From Paralcaligenes ureilyticus (GTDB lineage Bacteria > Pseudomonadota > Gammaproteobacteria > Burkholderiales > Burkholderiaceae_B), in the NCBI RefSeq assembly GCF_004346225.1, contig NZ_SMAJ01000011.1, positions 1 through 64,000 of the forward strand: a stretch of DNA of 64,000 nucleotides. Direction: 5' to 3'. Numbering within the stretch: the stretch's first letter is position 1; each line of letters opens with the position of its first letter. Below, piece by piece: positions 8,959 through 17,838 of this stretch. The notes under the pieces are model-generated. The model saw only the letters and a program-made list of their open reading frames with translations, was not told the DNA's origin and did no database searches. The position numbers and the translations under genes are program-made.

Positions 8959-9308
8959 TTCATCTCTTCCTTTGGTGGTTATTGCGGTCTGATCATCACA
9001 AACAGTGGGGAGTAAAATTAGATATCGGTATATTTTATTCCGATATTTAATATTCACAAATACTTTATGTGTCTTATGAAAAAAAGTCAATTAAAAATTA
9101 TTGAAGATGGAACCAATTGTACCGATTAATTGTATTTGATATGTAGATTTACGGCTACTGCTCCTCTGTGCCGGCTTGAACGACTTCCCAACTGGCTTAT
9201 GCGAAACGTCTGCTCTGGCTCTAGACCCGTCATCGGCGATCTCCTAACTTAGCAATATTGCAAGGCGAGCGTGCGCTTCGCGCTGCCAAACTTACAGGAG
9301 ATCCAAAC
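8959..9308. promoter_or_regulatory. Divergent xsc/tauX control region
   Basis: This 350-base AT-rich gap has no gene. It holds a palindrome ATATCGG-N11-CCGATAT at 9022-9046, 64-88 bases before the xsc start, and a pair of direct-repeat boxes at 9192-9223 nearer tauX. Both operons of the taurine pathway must start here. Confidence 0.6.
9192..9223 (+). promoter_or_regulatory. Candidate TauR binding site (two direct repeats)
   Basis: CTGGCTTAT (9192) and CTGGCTCTA (9215) start exactly 23 bp apart on the same strand, about 90 bases before the tauX start. The same pair with the same spacing precedes tauA. MocR-type TauR of Rhodobacter capsulatus is known to bind direct repeats of the form CTGGACYTAA, which these resemble. 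Assignment to the local TauR is inference. Confidence 0.65.
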
Positions 9309-9701
9309 ATGTCTGATGAAACATTGACCCGAGTACTCGAAACGTTCGGTGCGGCCTGGAACCGCCACGACATTGATGGCCTGATGGCGTGCATGCATGA
9401 TCGCTGCGTGTTTGAGGGCGTAGGGGGATCGGAAGTGTATGGCACCCGGTATGAAGGGATGGATGCTGTGCGCAAGGCCTTTGAGTCGGCATGGCTGACC
9501 ATTCCCGATGCACAGTGGCGCAACCCAAAAATCTGGGTCAAGGGCGACCAGGGCGTCATGGAGTCTACCTTTACCGGCACGGCCGCCGACGGCGCTCATA
9601 TTGAAGCCAATATGGTTGACCTGATTGTGTTTCGCGATGGAAAAATCCTGCGCAAGAACGCTTTCCGAAAAAACCGCCCGCCCATCCAGGCCAAGGCCTG
9701 A
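9309..9701 (+). CDS. tauX: SnoaL/NTF2-like protein, probable taurine dehydrogenase small subunit
   Basis: This 130-residue SnoaL-like fold protein has the characteristic N-terminal W-N-R-H-D-I-D-G-L-M segment and GVMESTFTGTAADG strands. The ATG at 9309 follows CAGGAGA; an upstream alternative lacks an RBS. It lies 67 bases before the tauY-like oxidoreductase gene and has candidate TauR boxes upstream. TauX of taurine dehydrogenase belongs to this small protein class, so context and fold agree. SnoaL proteins are diverse, so the subunit role is not proven by sequence alone. Confidence 0.75.
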   Translation: MSDETLTRVLETFGAAWNRHDIDGLMACMHDRCVFEGVGGSEVYGTRYEGMDAVRKAFESAWLTIPDAQWRNPKIWVKGDQGVMESTFTGTAADGAHIEANMVDLIVFRDGKILRKNAFRKNRPPIQAKA

Positions 9702-9768
9702 TTTCCCGCTTTCATTTTGACGGCGCAATGGCGCGCCGCTTTACCCAGTACTTATCCACGGAGTCATC

Positions 9769-11178
9769 ATGGCAGCCAGTCCCGAAGTTGTTAATGGCGC
9801 GCATCCGGCGTCGTTCAAGGAAAGTCCTTACGATCCCTTGTTCGATCCTTTAGTCACCCCAACCGGACGCGGCCAGGCTTATGCGCCGACCTACTGGGTA
9901 GGAACGGCAGGTACTCCTCCCGAGGACGATGGCCCCATCAACTCGGATATCGACGCCGACATCGTGATTATCGGCTCCGGTTTTACGGGGCTGGCCACCG
10001 CCTTGAATCTGGCGCAAGAGCATGGGGTCAAGGCGATTGTGCTGGAAGCCAACCGTACTGTTTGGGGTTGCACCAGCCGCAACGGCGGTCAGGGTCAGAA
10101 CGCCTCGGGCAGACTCTATCGGTCGCAGTGGATCCAGCGTTGGGGCCTGGACACCGCCAAGCGTCTGGATGCTGAAATCCGCGGCGGATTCGAATACTGG
10201 AAAAGCATGGTGGCCACGATTGATTGCGATGCGCAGCCCGGCGGTCATTTGTATACGGCCCATCGTGCAAAAAAAATGGCCTTTCTCGAGAACGAAGCGC
10301 GCATCATGAAAGACGTGTTCGGCTACAACACACGGATGCTCAGCAGGGCCGAGCTGCATGAGCAGTATGTCTGCGACCAGGAAGCCCACGGAGCCTTGCA
10401 TGAGCCCGATGGCGTGGGCGTCCATCCGCTGAAGCTGGCGTTCGGCTATATACGCAAGGCGCGCGCCCTGGGGGTGAAGATTCATCCGGCCAGTCCGGTG
10501 CTGGGCTGGGAAACGGTCAACGGCGTGCATCATCTGCGCACGCCAGGCGGCATTGTGCGCGCTCGCCGCGTGGCGGTGGCCACCGGTGGGTACACCCCGC
10601 AAGGGCTGCACAAAAGCCTGACCAGCAAGATCATGCCCATCTTGTCCAATTCGATGGTGACACGCCCGTTGACCGAGGCCGAAAGGGCCGAGGCGGGCCT
10701 AAAGACCACCACATTTATTACGGATACGCGCACCCTGCGTTTTTATTATCGCTTGTTGCCCGACGGCTCCATGCAGATTGGCAGCCGTAGCTCGGTGACC
10801 GGCGCCGATGCCAAGAATCCGCGTCATTTCGAGTTGTTGAAGGAAGGCTTGTACCGGAAATTTCCCAGTCTGCGCAATATCCCTATTGCGTATTCGTGGT
10901 GGGGATGGGTGGATGTCAGCCATGACATGATGCCGCGCATTACTCAGCCCGATCCTCGCGAGCAAATTTATTACGCGTTTGGCTACGGTGGCAACGGAGT
11001 TTCGTTTTCATCTCATGCCGGCCGCAGGCTCGCGGAGCGGATCATGGGCCGTCCGGGTGAACAATGGAATCTGCCGATTTACAACTCGCCGCTGCCGGGC
11101 CATTTGTTCGCGCCGTTCCGCCGCCTGGGCCAAGCCATGCTGTATAAATATTATTATCTGCGCGACGAGCATCTTTGA
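9769..11178 (+). CDS. tauY: FAD-dependent taurine dehydrogenase large subunit
   Basis: This 469-residue DAO-type flavoprotein has the dinucleotide-binding motif IVIIGSGFTGLATALNLA near residues 65-82. CTSRNGGQGQNASG is typical of the puuB/tauY branch, and GYGGNGVSFSSHAGRRLAE closes the FAD site. It would oxidise taurine to sulfoacetaldehyde and ammonia with electrons passed to the respiratory chain, feeding Xsc. tauX is immediately upstream in the same operon. The alternative, a gamma-glutamylputrescine-type oxidase, is less likely in this setting. Confidence 0.85.
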   Translation: MAASPEVVNGAHPASFKESPYDPLFDPLVTPTGRGQAYAPTYWVGTAGTPPEDDGPINSDIDADIVIIGSGFTGLATALNLAQEHGVKAIVLEANRTVWGCTSRNGGQGQNASGRLYRSQWIQRWGLDTAKRLDAEIRGGFEYWKSMVATIDCDAQPGGHLYTAHRAKKMAFLENEARIMKDVFGYNTRMLSRAELHEQYVCDQEAHGALHEPDGVGVHPLKLAFGYIRKARALGVKIHPASPVLGWETVNGVHHLRTPGGIVRARRVAVATGGYTPQGLHKSLTSKIMPILSNSMVTRPLTEAERAEAGLKTTTFITDTRTLRFYYRLLPDGSMQIGSRSSVTGADAKNPRHFELLKEGLYRKFPSLRNIPIAYSWWGWVDVSHDMMPRITQPDPREQIYYAFGYGGNGVSFSSHAGRRLAERIMGRPGEQWNLPIYNSPLPGHLFAPFRRLGQAMLYKYYYLRDEHL

Positions 11179-11251
11179 TTGGCGGATGCTGTTTCGGTTG
11201 TCGATATCGCTAGGGCATTTTTGGTCAATCTGTATACGGCATGGGATGTTT

Positions 11252-11369
11252 GGGTATTTGAAGACGCCGTCTATGGGGGCCGGGGCGGGGCCGGCCGGCG
11301 GCCTGCCTCTATCACGTTGCCCGCCGCCCCTACCCACCCCTCGCCCTGCGGCGTCTTAAGAAAATACCC
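11252..11369. repeat. 118-bp element with imperfect terminal inverted repeats
   Basis: The left arm (11252-11269) reads GGGTATTTGAAGACGCCG. The reverse complement of the right arm (11349-11369) gives GGGTATTTT, an extra CTT, then AAGACGCCG. The interior is very GC-rich with G-runs on one side and C-runs on the other, so the whole can fold on itself. It lies between convergent tauY and tauR and may end transcription both ways, or be a small mobile or RNA element. Confidence 0.5.
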
Positions 11370-11444
11370 CACCCAAAACGGCGCAAAAAAACAGCGACGC
11401 GAAACGCGTTCAGTTCCGTAAACATTTGAATCGAAAATGCCCTA

Positions 11445-11470
11445 ATGGCACCCACAAGGGGTGCCGCTAC
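11445..11470 (-). repeat. REP element (CACC type)
   Basis: Intact minus-strand copy with the canonical stem GGCACCC/GGGTGCC and GTAG end. It is 15 bases past the tauR stop in the convergent tauY/tauR gap. Together with the 118-bp inverted repeat it fills most of that 307-base gap. Confidence 0.8.
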
Positions 11471-11485
11471 AAAAACGTGGCGTCA

Positions 11486-12997
11486 TTAACCACGCATCTC
11501 GCGGTAAACCTTGCTCAGACGCTCGATTCCAGGGCCAATGCGGCTGCTGTCAATGGCGCTAAAACCCATGCGTATGTAGTTGTTCCGATCGTGCAGGGCG
11601 TTATGAAAAAAAACATGGCCCGGCTCTATACATACCCCTTGTTTGACGGCCAGATCGGCCAGTTCTTGTGTATTGACGCCCTCGGGGGCCTTGACCCAGC
11701 ACGATGACCCGCCGCTTAATGGAATAAGCTCGAATTCCGGCAGATGCTTGCCCAGTTCTTCGGTCAGGACTCGGGCGCGCTCCTGGTAGATGACGGACAA
11801 TCGGCGCAGCAGTGCATGGTGATGGCCCAACGAGATGAATAGGGCAAATGCCCGTTGTATATAGGCTGAGGGATGGCGCAGCATCAGGCGGCGCAGGGCG
11901 CGTAATTCATGGATCAGCTCTTTGGGGGCAACGATATAGCCAATGCGCAAGCCCGGCGCAAAGCTTTTGGACAAACTGCCTACATAAATGACACGCCCGT
12001 TCTTGTCCAGGCTTTTGAGCGCAGGGGTGGGGGTGTTGTCGTAGCGATTTTCTGTTTCGTAGTCATCTTCGATAATGATGCTGTCGGCTTCCTCGGCCAT
12101 GGCCAGTAGCGCTTCGCGTCTTGCAAGCGGTAGCGTTACCGTGGTGGGGCATTGATGGCTGGGGGTCACGAACAGGTAGTCGCAATCGAGCAACTGGGGC
12201 GTAATGCACAGGCCGTCGCGATCGATAGGCAGCGGCAACAGATGCGCGGTCCGGTGGGCGAAGGTATTGCGTGCATCGGGGTAGCCCGGATCTTCCATGC
12301 CCACCACGGTGTGGCTCTGAATCAGCATATCGCCCAGCAGATAGAGCGCATGCTGAGCGCCTACGGTAATGACTATTTCTTCTTTTTCCGCCCAGACACC
12401 CCGCCGGGGCAGAACCTGGGTGCGGATTTCTTCGATCAGCACGGAGTCGTCGTGAGTGATCAGGTCGGGAGCCCAACTGCGGATATCAAGCACCGATAAG
12501 GCTTTGGTGCAGCATTCGCGCCATTCCGCCGTGGGGAATTGGGACGCGTCGAATTGGGCATAAACGAACGGAAACGGAAGCGTCTGCCAGTCGGCGGGCT
12601 TGACGATATTGCGTTGAGTCGAAGGATGAAAGCTCAGGCGCTGATCCCAGGATGCCCGGGGTTGCGCCATCTGGCCGGTGGCGGGTTCGGACACCGCGGC
12701 CACTCGCCCCTGGAGGACGTCGTTGGCAACGACGTGGCCACTGCGCTCCCGCGACACCAGATAGCCTTCGGACACCAATTGCTGGTAGGCAAACACCACC
12801 GTGTTGCGCGCGACGCCCAGGCTGTCGGAGAGCAGACGGCTCGAAGGCACGGATGAGCCCGGTGGCAGGTGCCCGGACAGAATGGCGGACACCAATGTTT
12901 GTCGAATACGACCCTGCAGGCTGAGGTTCGAATCGCTGACGCGTTCGAACAGCGTGGCCCATAAAACAGACTGAGCGGGTGCGGTGGGTTGCTGCAT
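11486..12997 (-). CDS. tauR: MocR-type (GntR-aminotransferase fusion) taurine regulator
   Basis: This 503-residue protein has a GntR-type helix-turn-helix at the N-terminus (SSVPSSRLLSDSLGVARNTV, about residues 48-67). A fold-type-I aminotransferase-like domain follows, with the PLP lysine in YVGSLSKSFAPGLRIGYI. MocR proteins sense an amine through PLP; TauR activates taurine genes. Its position inside the tau locus and the two matching direct-repeat sites support this role. GabR-like control of gabD is an alternative that could coexist. Confidence 0.85.
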   Translation of the reverse strand: MQQPTAPAQSVLWATLFERVSDSNLSLQGRIRQTLVSAILSGHLPPGSSVPSSRLLSDSLGVARNTVVFAYQQLVSEGYLVSRERSGHVVANDVLQGRVAAVSEPATGQMAQPRASWDQRLSFHPSTQRNIVKPADWQTLPFPFVYAQFDASQFPTAEWRECCTKALSVLDIRSWAPDLITHDDSVLIEEIRTQVLPRRGVWAEKEEIVITVGAQHALYLLGDMLIQSHTVVGMEDPGYPDARNTFAHRTAHLLPLPIDRDGLCITPQLLDCDYLFVTPSHQCPTTVTLPLARREALLAMAEEADSIIIEDDYETENRYDNTPTPALKSLDKNGRVIYVGSLSKSFAPGLRIGYIVAPKELIHELRALRRLMLRHPSAYIQRAFALFISLGHHHALLRRLSVIYQERARVLTEELGKHLPEFELIPLSGGSSCWVKAPEGVNTQELADLAVKQGVCIEPGHVFFHNALHDRNNYIRMGFSAIDSSRIGPGIERLSKVYREMRG

Positions 12998-13111
12998 GGC
13001 GGTATCGACCCTGTAGGCGAATATAACCCCCGCCCAAGCCAGCGGGGAGTTGCCTTATACGATACCAGAGTCTGGAAGACGTATCTCGGAAATGGTGGTT
13101 GCTGCCGTTAT

Positions 13112-13180
13112 GTAGTGGCAGCCCTTGTGGCTGCCATCTATGCAATGACAAAAAAAGGCACCCACAAGGGGTGCCGCTAC
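13112..13180. repeat. REPIN: inverted REP pair with outward GTAG ends
   Basis: A plus-strand AGCC-type REP (13112-13137, stem GGCAGCC/GGCTGCC) faces a minus-strand CACC-type REP (13157-13180) across 19 bases. The unit reads GTAG ... CTAC over 69 bases. It lies 18 bases past the tauC stop and before the tauR promoter. Confidence 0.85.
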
Positions 13181-13198
13181 AAATTTCCTAACCTGGGA

Positions 13199-14026
13199 TC
13201 AGGCCTTGCCTTTCCATGGGATCAGTATCTTTTCCAGATAACGCACCAGCAGATCGAAAATAAAGGCGAAAAAGCCAATGACGATGATCCCCATGATGAC
13301 GGTGTCGCTGGCCAGGTACTGGGCCGCATTGAGCACCATGAAGCCCAGGCCGCGCGAGGCGGCAATCATTTCGGCCGCCACCAGGGTGGTCCAGCCCACG
13401 CCTATGCCTATGCGCATGCCGGTAAAGATTTCGGGCATGGCCGCTTTGAGAATGACGTGCCAGATAATCTGGGTGCTGGTCGCGCCCATGGCGTAGGCCG
13501 CGTGGATTTGCTCCATGGATACCGATTTGACTCCGGCCCGGGCTGCGATCGCCATGGGCGCAAAAATGGCCAGGTAGATCAGGAAAACCTTGGGGAATTC
13601 GCCGATGCCGAACCAGATGATGACCAAGGGCAAGTAGGCCAGCGGCGGCAGGGGGCGGTAAAACTCGATGATAGGATCGAACAGGCCCCGGGCGATACGA
13701 TTGACGCCCATTAATATGCCGACAGGCACGGCCGTGACCAGCGCCAGGAAGAAGGCGCCCATGACTCGGCTCAAGCTGGCCGCGGTATGCTGCGCGAGCG
13801 TGGAGTTGGCCACGCCCTCGGTCATGGCTTGGATGAACTTATCGTAGACGGCGCCGGGCGAAGGCAGGAAAATGGGCTTGATGAGCCCGACCCGTGTGAT
13901 CAGAAACCATAGGGCGATCAGGACGACTGCCGTCATGACACTGATGAAGACGCTGTTGCCCGCGCCCGGGGCCCCGTAAACCTTGCCTGGCGCGGCAGGT
14001 TTAACCAAAAAGAATTTCCTAAACAT
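13199..14026 (-). CDS. tauC: Taurine ABC transporter permease
   Basis: This 275-residue inner-membrane permease has about six helices and the SsuC/TauC-type EAA loop, [29 protein letters not shown]. The ATG at 14026 overlaps the tauB stop by 8 bases, implying translational coupling; the longer frame to 14059 would cut further into tauB. It imports taurine or related sulfonates with TauA and TauB. Confidence 0.9.
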   Translation of the reverse strand: MFRKFFLVKPAAPGKVYGAPGAGNSVFISVMTAVVLIALWFLITRVGLIKPIFLPSPGAVYDKFIQAMTEGVANSTLAQHTAASLSRVMGAFFLALVTAVPVGILMGVNRIARGLFDPIIEFYRPLPPLAYLPLVIIWFGIGEFPKVFLIYLAIFAPMAIAARAGVKSVSMEQIHAAYAMGATSTQIIWHVILKAAMPEIFTGMRIGIGVGWTTLVAAEMIAASRGLGFMVLNAAQYLASDTVIMGIIVIGFFAFIFDLLVRYLEKILIPWKGKA

Positions 14027-14843
14027 GAATCGGCTCCGATTGTTCAGCGGCACGTTCATCGCCGTAAATAATGCTCAGGATGATTTCGCGCATGGCGATA
14101 AAGTCTTTACTGGATTTGATGGCGCGTGCGTCTCTGGACTCCAGGAATCGTTTGTTGAAGTCCAGCTCGTAGGTGTGGGTGATCCGCCCCGGCCGGGGCG
14201 ACATGACTACCAGGCGCGATCCTAGAAACAGTGCTTCTTCGACGCTGTGGGTAATAAAGAAAAACATCTTGTTCGTGTGCCGCCAGACGTCGAGCAATAG
14301 CTCTTGTATGGTTTCACGGGTAAGCGCGTCAAGAGCGGCCATTGGCTCGTCCATGAGCAGCATGGCGGGATTGCAGGTGAGCGCACGGGCGATCCCTACG
14401 CGTTGCTGCATGCCGCCCGACAATTGGTAGATCATGTGCTGGTGGAAATCCTGCAGGCCCACCAGTTCCAGGTTCTTCGCTGCGGTGGCGCGACGCTGGT
14501 TTTTGGGGACGCCTTGCAGCTTCAAACCGAATTCGGTGTTTTCCATTACGTTAAGCCAGGGCAGCAGGGCGTGTTTCTGGAATACTACGCCTCGATCCGA
14601 GCCTGGCCCTACGATGGGCTTGTTGCCCAACAGCAACTCCCCTTGCGTGGGCGATAAAAAACCCGCCAGCAAGTTCAGCAGCGTTGTTTTGCCGCAGCCC
14701 GACGCACCGAGCGCCACGACAAAATCGCCGGAATTGATTTGTAGATTGACGTCTTTGAGCGCCACTACCGAGCCGCCGTGCTGCAAACTGGGGTAGGTAA
14801 CGTTGACGCCGGTGACATGCAAAGCTTCCATAGGCGCTGTCAT
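14019..14843 (-). CDS. tauB: Taurine ABC transporter ATPase
   Basis: This 274-residue nitrate/sulfonate-type ATPase has Walker [10 protein letters not shown] (near residue 45), signature [15 protein letters not shown], Walker [12 protein letters not shown] and the switch His in [17 protein letters not shown] lies 7 bases before the ATG at 14843. It powers the TauC permease and is second in the tauABC operon. Confidence 0.92.
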   Translation of the reverse strand: MTAPMEALHVTGVNVTYPSLQHGGSVVALKDVNLQINSGDFVVALGASGCGKTTLLNLLAGFLSPTQGELLLGNKPIVGPGSDRGVVFQKHALLPWLNVMENTEFGLKLQGVPKNQRRATAAKNLELVGLQDFHQHMIYQLSGGMQQRVGIARALTCNPAMLLMDEPMAALDALTRETIQELLLDVWRHTNKMFFFITHSVEEALFLGSRLVVMSPRPGRITHTYELDFNKRFLESRDARAIKSSKDFIAMREIILSIIYGDERAAEQSEPIHV

Positions 14844-14920
14844 GCTGAACTCCTTGGGCTGAGGTGAGGCCCGGCCCTGGCCTGCATGGGACGCAGGTTC
14901 GGGCTGGGTGTGGAAGGAGA

Positions 14921-15958
14921 CTATTTGCTGGCCGCTTCGGCGTACGAGCTGTTTACGAACGGGGCATAGTCGCCTAGCACGCGGTCGATCTGGCGTTGCG
15001 ACTTCAGGAAGTCGGCACTGGCGGTGAGGGCGCGTACGGCGCCGCTATCTTTGCCCCCACCCAGCCAGGTCTTGGACGCTTGTTCCTTGGCGTCGGGGAA
15101 GATCAGGAGTTTGAGCGCCGAGAGAATGTCGTCGGGCTTGCCGCCGATCATTTTGATGATGCCTTTGATATCCTGCGAGCTGGAGGCCATTTTTGCGCTA
15201 TTGGCGTTGTAGTCGCTGTACGACTTTGCCAGCACCTTGGTGAATGCCGCCATGAACTTGGGATTTTTGGCGGCCCATGCCTTGCTGGCGACAATGCCGT
15301 CGAAGGTGGGAACGCTTTGCGCGCCGATCTGGGCCGAATCGGTAATGGTGGTGCCGGTTTTCTGGATTTCGGTCAATGCTGGGGGCCAGACATAAGCGGC
15401 GTCGATGTCGCCGCGCTGCCAGGCGGCAACGATTTGAGGCGGCTGCATGTTCAGGATGTTGACCTTGGATGGGTCCATCTTCCAAAGTTTGGTCAGGCCG
15501 ACCAGAAGGTGAAAGTGCGAGGTCGAGACGAAGGGTACGGCGACTTTTTTGCCGATCAGATCCTGGGGTTTGGTAATGCCCGAACCGTTACGGGCCACCA
15601 GCGCCTCGGATTTGCCGATGTTGTCCAGAATCCAGAACAACTCTATGTCGACACCACGCGTGGCGGCGGCTGTAATGCCGGTCGAGCCAAGCACACCTAC
15701 AGGTACATCCCCCGAGGCCAATGCGGTGGAGATGTCGCCGGCCGAGCTGAATTGCCGCCAGTCGATTTTGTATCCGGCCTCTTTGGCTGCGCGATCGAAA
15801 CTGCCATCGGCGATGGCGCTGACAAACGGCCCTACAATTTGTTGATATCCCACTACGAGAGTGGTTTCTGCTTGGGCAGTGGCGGCGCTTAGCGCCAGGG
15901 TGCCACACGCCAGGCCCAACAGGCTTAATTTGCGTGCACGTCGGAATAACGATTGCAT
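14921..15958 (-). CDS. tauA: Taurine ABC transporter periplasmic binding protein
   Basis: This 345-residue protein has a signal peptide cut after SAATAQA (about residue 30) and a TauA/SsuA-type fold. Typical stretches are [33 protein letters not shown] and [12 protein letters not shown]. It captures taurine in the periplasm. It is the first gene of tauABC, and its promoter carries the second pair of candidate TauR boxes, 100-131 bases upstream. Confidence 0.93.
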   Translation of the reverse strand: MQSLFRRARKLSLLGLACGTLALSAATAQAETTLVVGYQQIVGPFVSAIADGSFDRAAKEAGYKIDWRQFSSAGDISTALASGDVPVGVLGSTGITAAATRGVDIELFWILDNIGKSEALVARNGSGITKPQDLIGKKVAVPFVSTSHFHLLVGLTKLWKMDPSKVNILNMQPPQIVAAWQRGDIDAAYVWPPALTEIQKTGTTITDSAQIGAQSVPTFDGIVASKAWAAKNPKFMAAFTKVLAKSYSDYNANSAKMASSSQDIKGIIKMIGGKPDDILSALKLLIFPDAKEQASKTWLGGGKDSGAVRALTASADFLKSQRQIDRVLGDYAPFVNSSYAEAASK

Positions 15959-16057
15959 GGTGAGTCTCCATCCAGGTAGTCGAGCACTTCTTTGAGCGCT
16001 ACATATTCGTGTGTTTCGCTGCGTGACTAAATAGTGCCTATACTACCCGGGGCAGGC

Positions 16058-16089
16058 TAGGTCCAGTTGATTTTATTAGATAGAGCCAG
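16058..16089 (-). promoter_or_regulatory. Candidate TauR binding site upstream of tauA
   Basis: On the minus strand CTGGCTCTA (16089-16081) and CTGGACCTA (16066-16058) start 23 bp apart. This matches the sequence and spacing of the pair before tauX. The second box fits the published TauR half-site form CTGGACYTAA at eight or more positions. Confidence 0.65.
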
Positions 16090-16226
16090 TTTTGGCGGAT
16101 TGCTGCGGCGAATCAATTTCGCCTGTGTTTCTACTGGGAAATCCAGTAAACGCAGGGTATGCGGCCGGATGGATTAAGGGTAATTGCCTAGGGGGATTGA
16201 AGGCAGGAGGGGGAGGGGTAGGAAAA

Positions 16227-16252
16227 ATGGCAGCCACAAGGGCTGCCACTAC
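16227..16252 (-). repeat. REP element (AGCC type)
   Basis: Minus-strand copy: GTAGT, stem GGCAGCC, loop CTTGT, stem GGCTGCC, AT. It sits 29 bases past the gabD stop, between gabD and the tauA promoter. The remainder of this 322-base gap holds only the TauR-type boxes. Confidence 0.8.
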
Positions 16253-16280
16253 GTCTCGTCTGAAATAACCGCCTACAGCG

Positions 16281-17765
16281 CTAAATCCCGCCCAAACATA
16301 CGTATTTGAGCTCCATGAAATCGTCCATGCCGTAGATCGAGCCTTCGCGCCCCAGTCCGGACTGCTTGACTCCGCCAAAAGGTGCAACTTCGTTGGAAAT
16401 CAGGCCGGTATTGACGCCCACCATGCCGTATTCCAGCGCTTCGGCTACACGGAAAATGCGGCCGACGTCGCGGCTGTAAAAGTACGAAGCGAGGCCGTAT
16501 TCGGTGTTGTTCGCCAGTTCAATGACATGGGCTTCATCGGTGAATTTGACCACCGGCGCCACGGGGCCGAAGGTTTCTTCGCGCATGCACAGCATATCTT
16601 CGCCCACATTGGACAGGATGGTGGGCTCGTAAAAACGTCCGCCCAGTGCGTGGGCCTTGCCGCCCATAACCACTTTTGCGCCTTTGTCGACAGCGTCCTT
16701 GACATGTTCCTGCACTTTGGCGACAGCCGCGTCGTCGATCAGCGGGCCTTGGGTCACGGCCTGGGCAAAGCCGTCGCCGACTTTAAGGACGCTGCGAACT
16801 TTGACGGCCAATTTTTCGATGAATTGATCGTACACGGCGGCGTGTACATAAAGGCGGTTGGCGCAAACGCAAGTCTGCCCCGCATTGCGGTATTTCGATA
16901 CGATGGCGCCGTCGACGGCGGCGTCGATATCGGCATCGTCAAAGACAATGAATGGCGCCAGGCCGCCCAGTTCCAGCGACAGTTTTTTAACGGTCGGGGC
17001 GCTTTGCTGCAGCAGGATGCGGCCCACAGGGGTTGAGCCCGTAAACGTAACCTTTTTCACGATGGGGCTGGCGCAAAGCACCTTGCCCACGGCAATCGAC
17101 CGTTCGCTGTCGGCGGCGATGATATTCATTACCCCGGCGGGGATGCCGGCGCGTTCGGCCAGTTCGGCCAGGGCCAGTGCCGACAGCGGCGTTTGCTCCG
17201 CCGGCTTGAGAACCACGGTGCAGCCCGCGGCCAGGGCGGGAGCAACCTTGCGGGTGATCATCGCATTGGGGAAGTTCCACGGCGTAATGGCGGCGCAAAC
17301 TCCAATGGGCTCGCGCATGACCAGCATGCGGTTTGAGGCGTTGGGCGAAGCCATGATGTCGCCGGTGACCCGTTTGGCCTGCTCGGCAAACCATTCGACG
17401 AATGAGGCGCCGTAAACGATTTCACCGCGCGATTCGGCGATAGGCTTGCCCTGCTCCAGGGTCATGATCTGGGCCAGATCTTCGGCATTGGCAAGAATCA
17501 GGTCGAACCAGCGGCGTAATATCGCGGCGCGGTCCTTGCCGGTGCGAGCCCGCCAGGCCTTTTGCGCCTTGTTGGCCGCGTCGATGGCGCGCTCGGTTTC
17601 GGCCGCGCCCAGATTGCAAACTTTGGCGATGATCGCGCCGGTCGATGGGTTGTCAACCGTAAAGGTGCTGGCATCGTCGGCGGCCACCCATTGGCCGTTG
17701 ATATAGGATTGGGTGCGGTAAAGCGTTGAGTCTTGCAAATGGATGGGAAGTTTTGTGGTCGTCAT
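16281..17765 (-). CDS. gabD: Succinate-semialdehyde dehydrogenase-type aldehyde dehydrogenase
   Basis: This 494-residue NAD(P)-dependent aldehyde dehydrogenase is close to GabD. Cofactor and catalytic sites visible are TPWNFP (162-167), FTGSTPVG (241-248), catalytic Glu265 in ELGG and Cys299 in GQTCVC. Residue 269 after ELGG is Leu where E. coli GabD has Asn, a possible specificity hint. The usual reaction is succinate semialdehyde to succinate. Next to the tau locus it could also oxidise sulfoacetaldehyde, as SafD-type enzymes do, but that is inference. Confidence 0.85.
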   Translation of the reverse strand: MTTTKLPIHLQDSTLYRTQSYINGQWVAADDASTFTVDNPSTGAIIAKVCNLGAAETERAIDAANKAQKAWRARTGKDRAAILRRWFDLILANAEDLAQIMTLEQGKPIAESRGEIVYGASFVEWFAEQAKRVTGDIMASPNASNRMLVMREPIGVCAAITPWNFPNAMITRKVAPALAAGCTVVLKPAEQTPLSALALAELAERAGIPAGVMNIIAADSERSIAVGKVLCASPIVKKVTFTGSTPVGRILLQQSAPTVKKLSLELGGLAPFIVFDDADIDAAVDGAIVSKYRNAGQTCVCANRLYVHAAVYDQFIEKLAVKVRSVLKVGDGFAQAVTQGPLIDDAAVAKVQEHVKDAVDKGAKVVMGGKAHALGGRFYEPTILSNVGEDMLCMREETFGPVAPVVKFTDEAHVIELANNTEYGLASYFYSRDVGRIFRVAEALEYGMVGVNTGLISNEVAPFGGVKQSGLGREGSIYGMDDFMELKYVCLGGI

Positions 17766-17838
17766 AATAGTAAGAGATAAGAGGCAGGATAAGGGCGTAG
17801 TTGGAAAGGTTTGAGCTGTCGGAATTATTGTACGCTGC

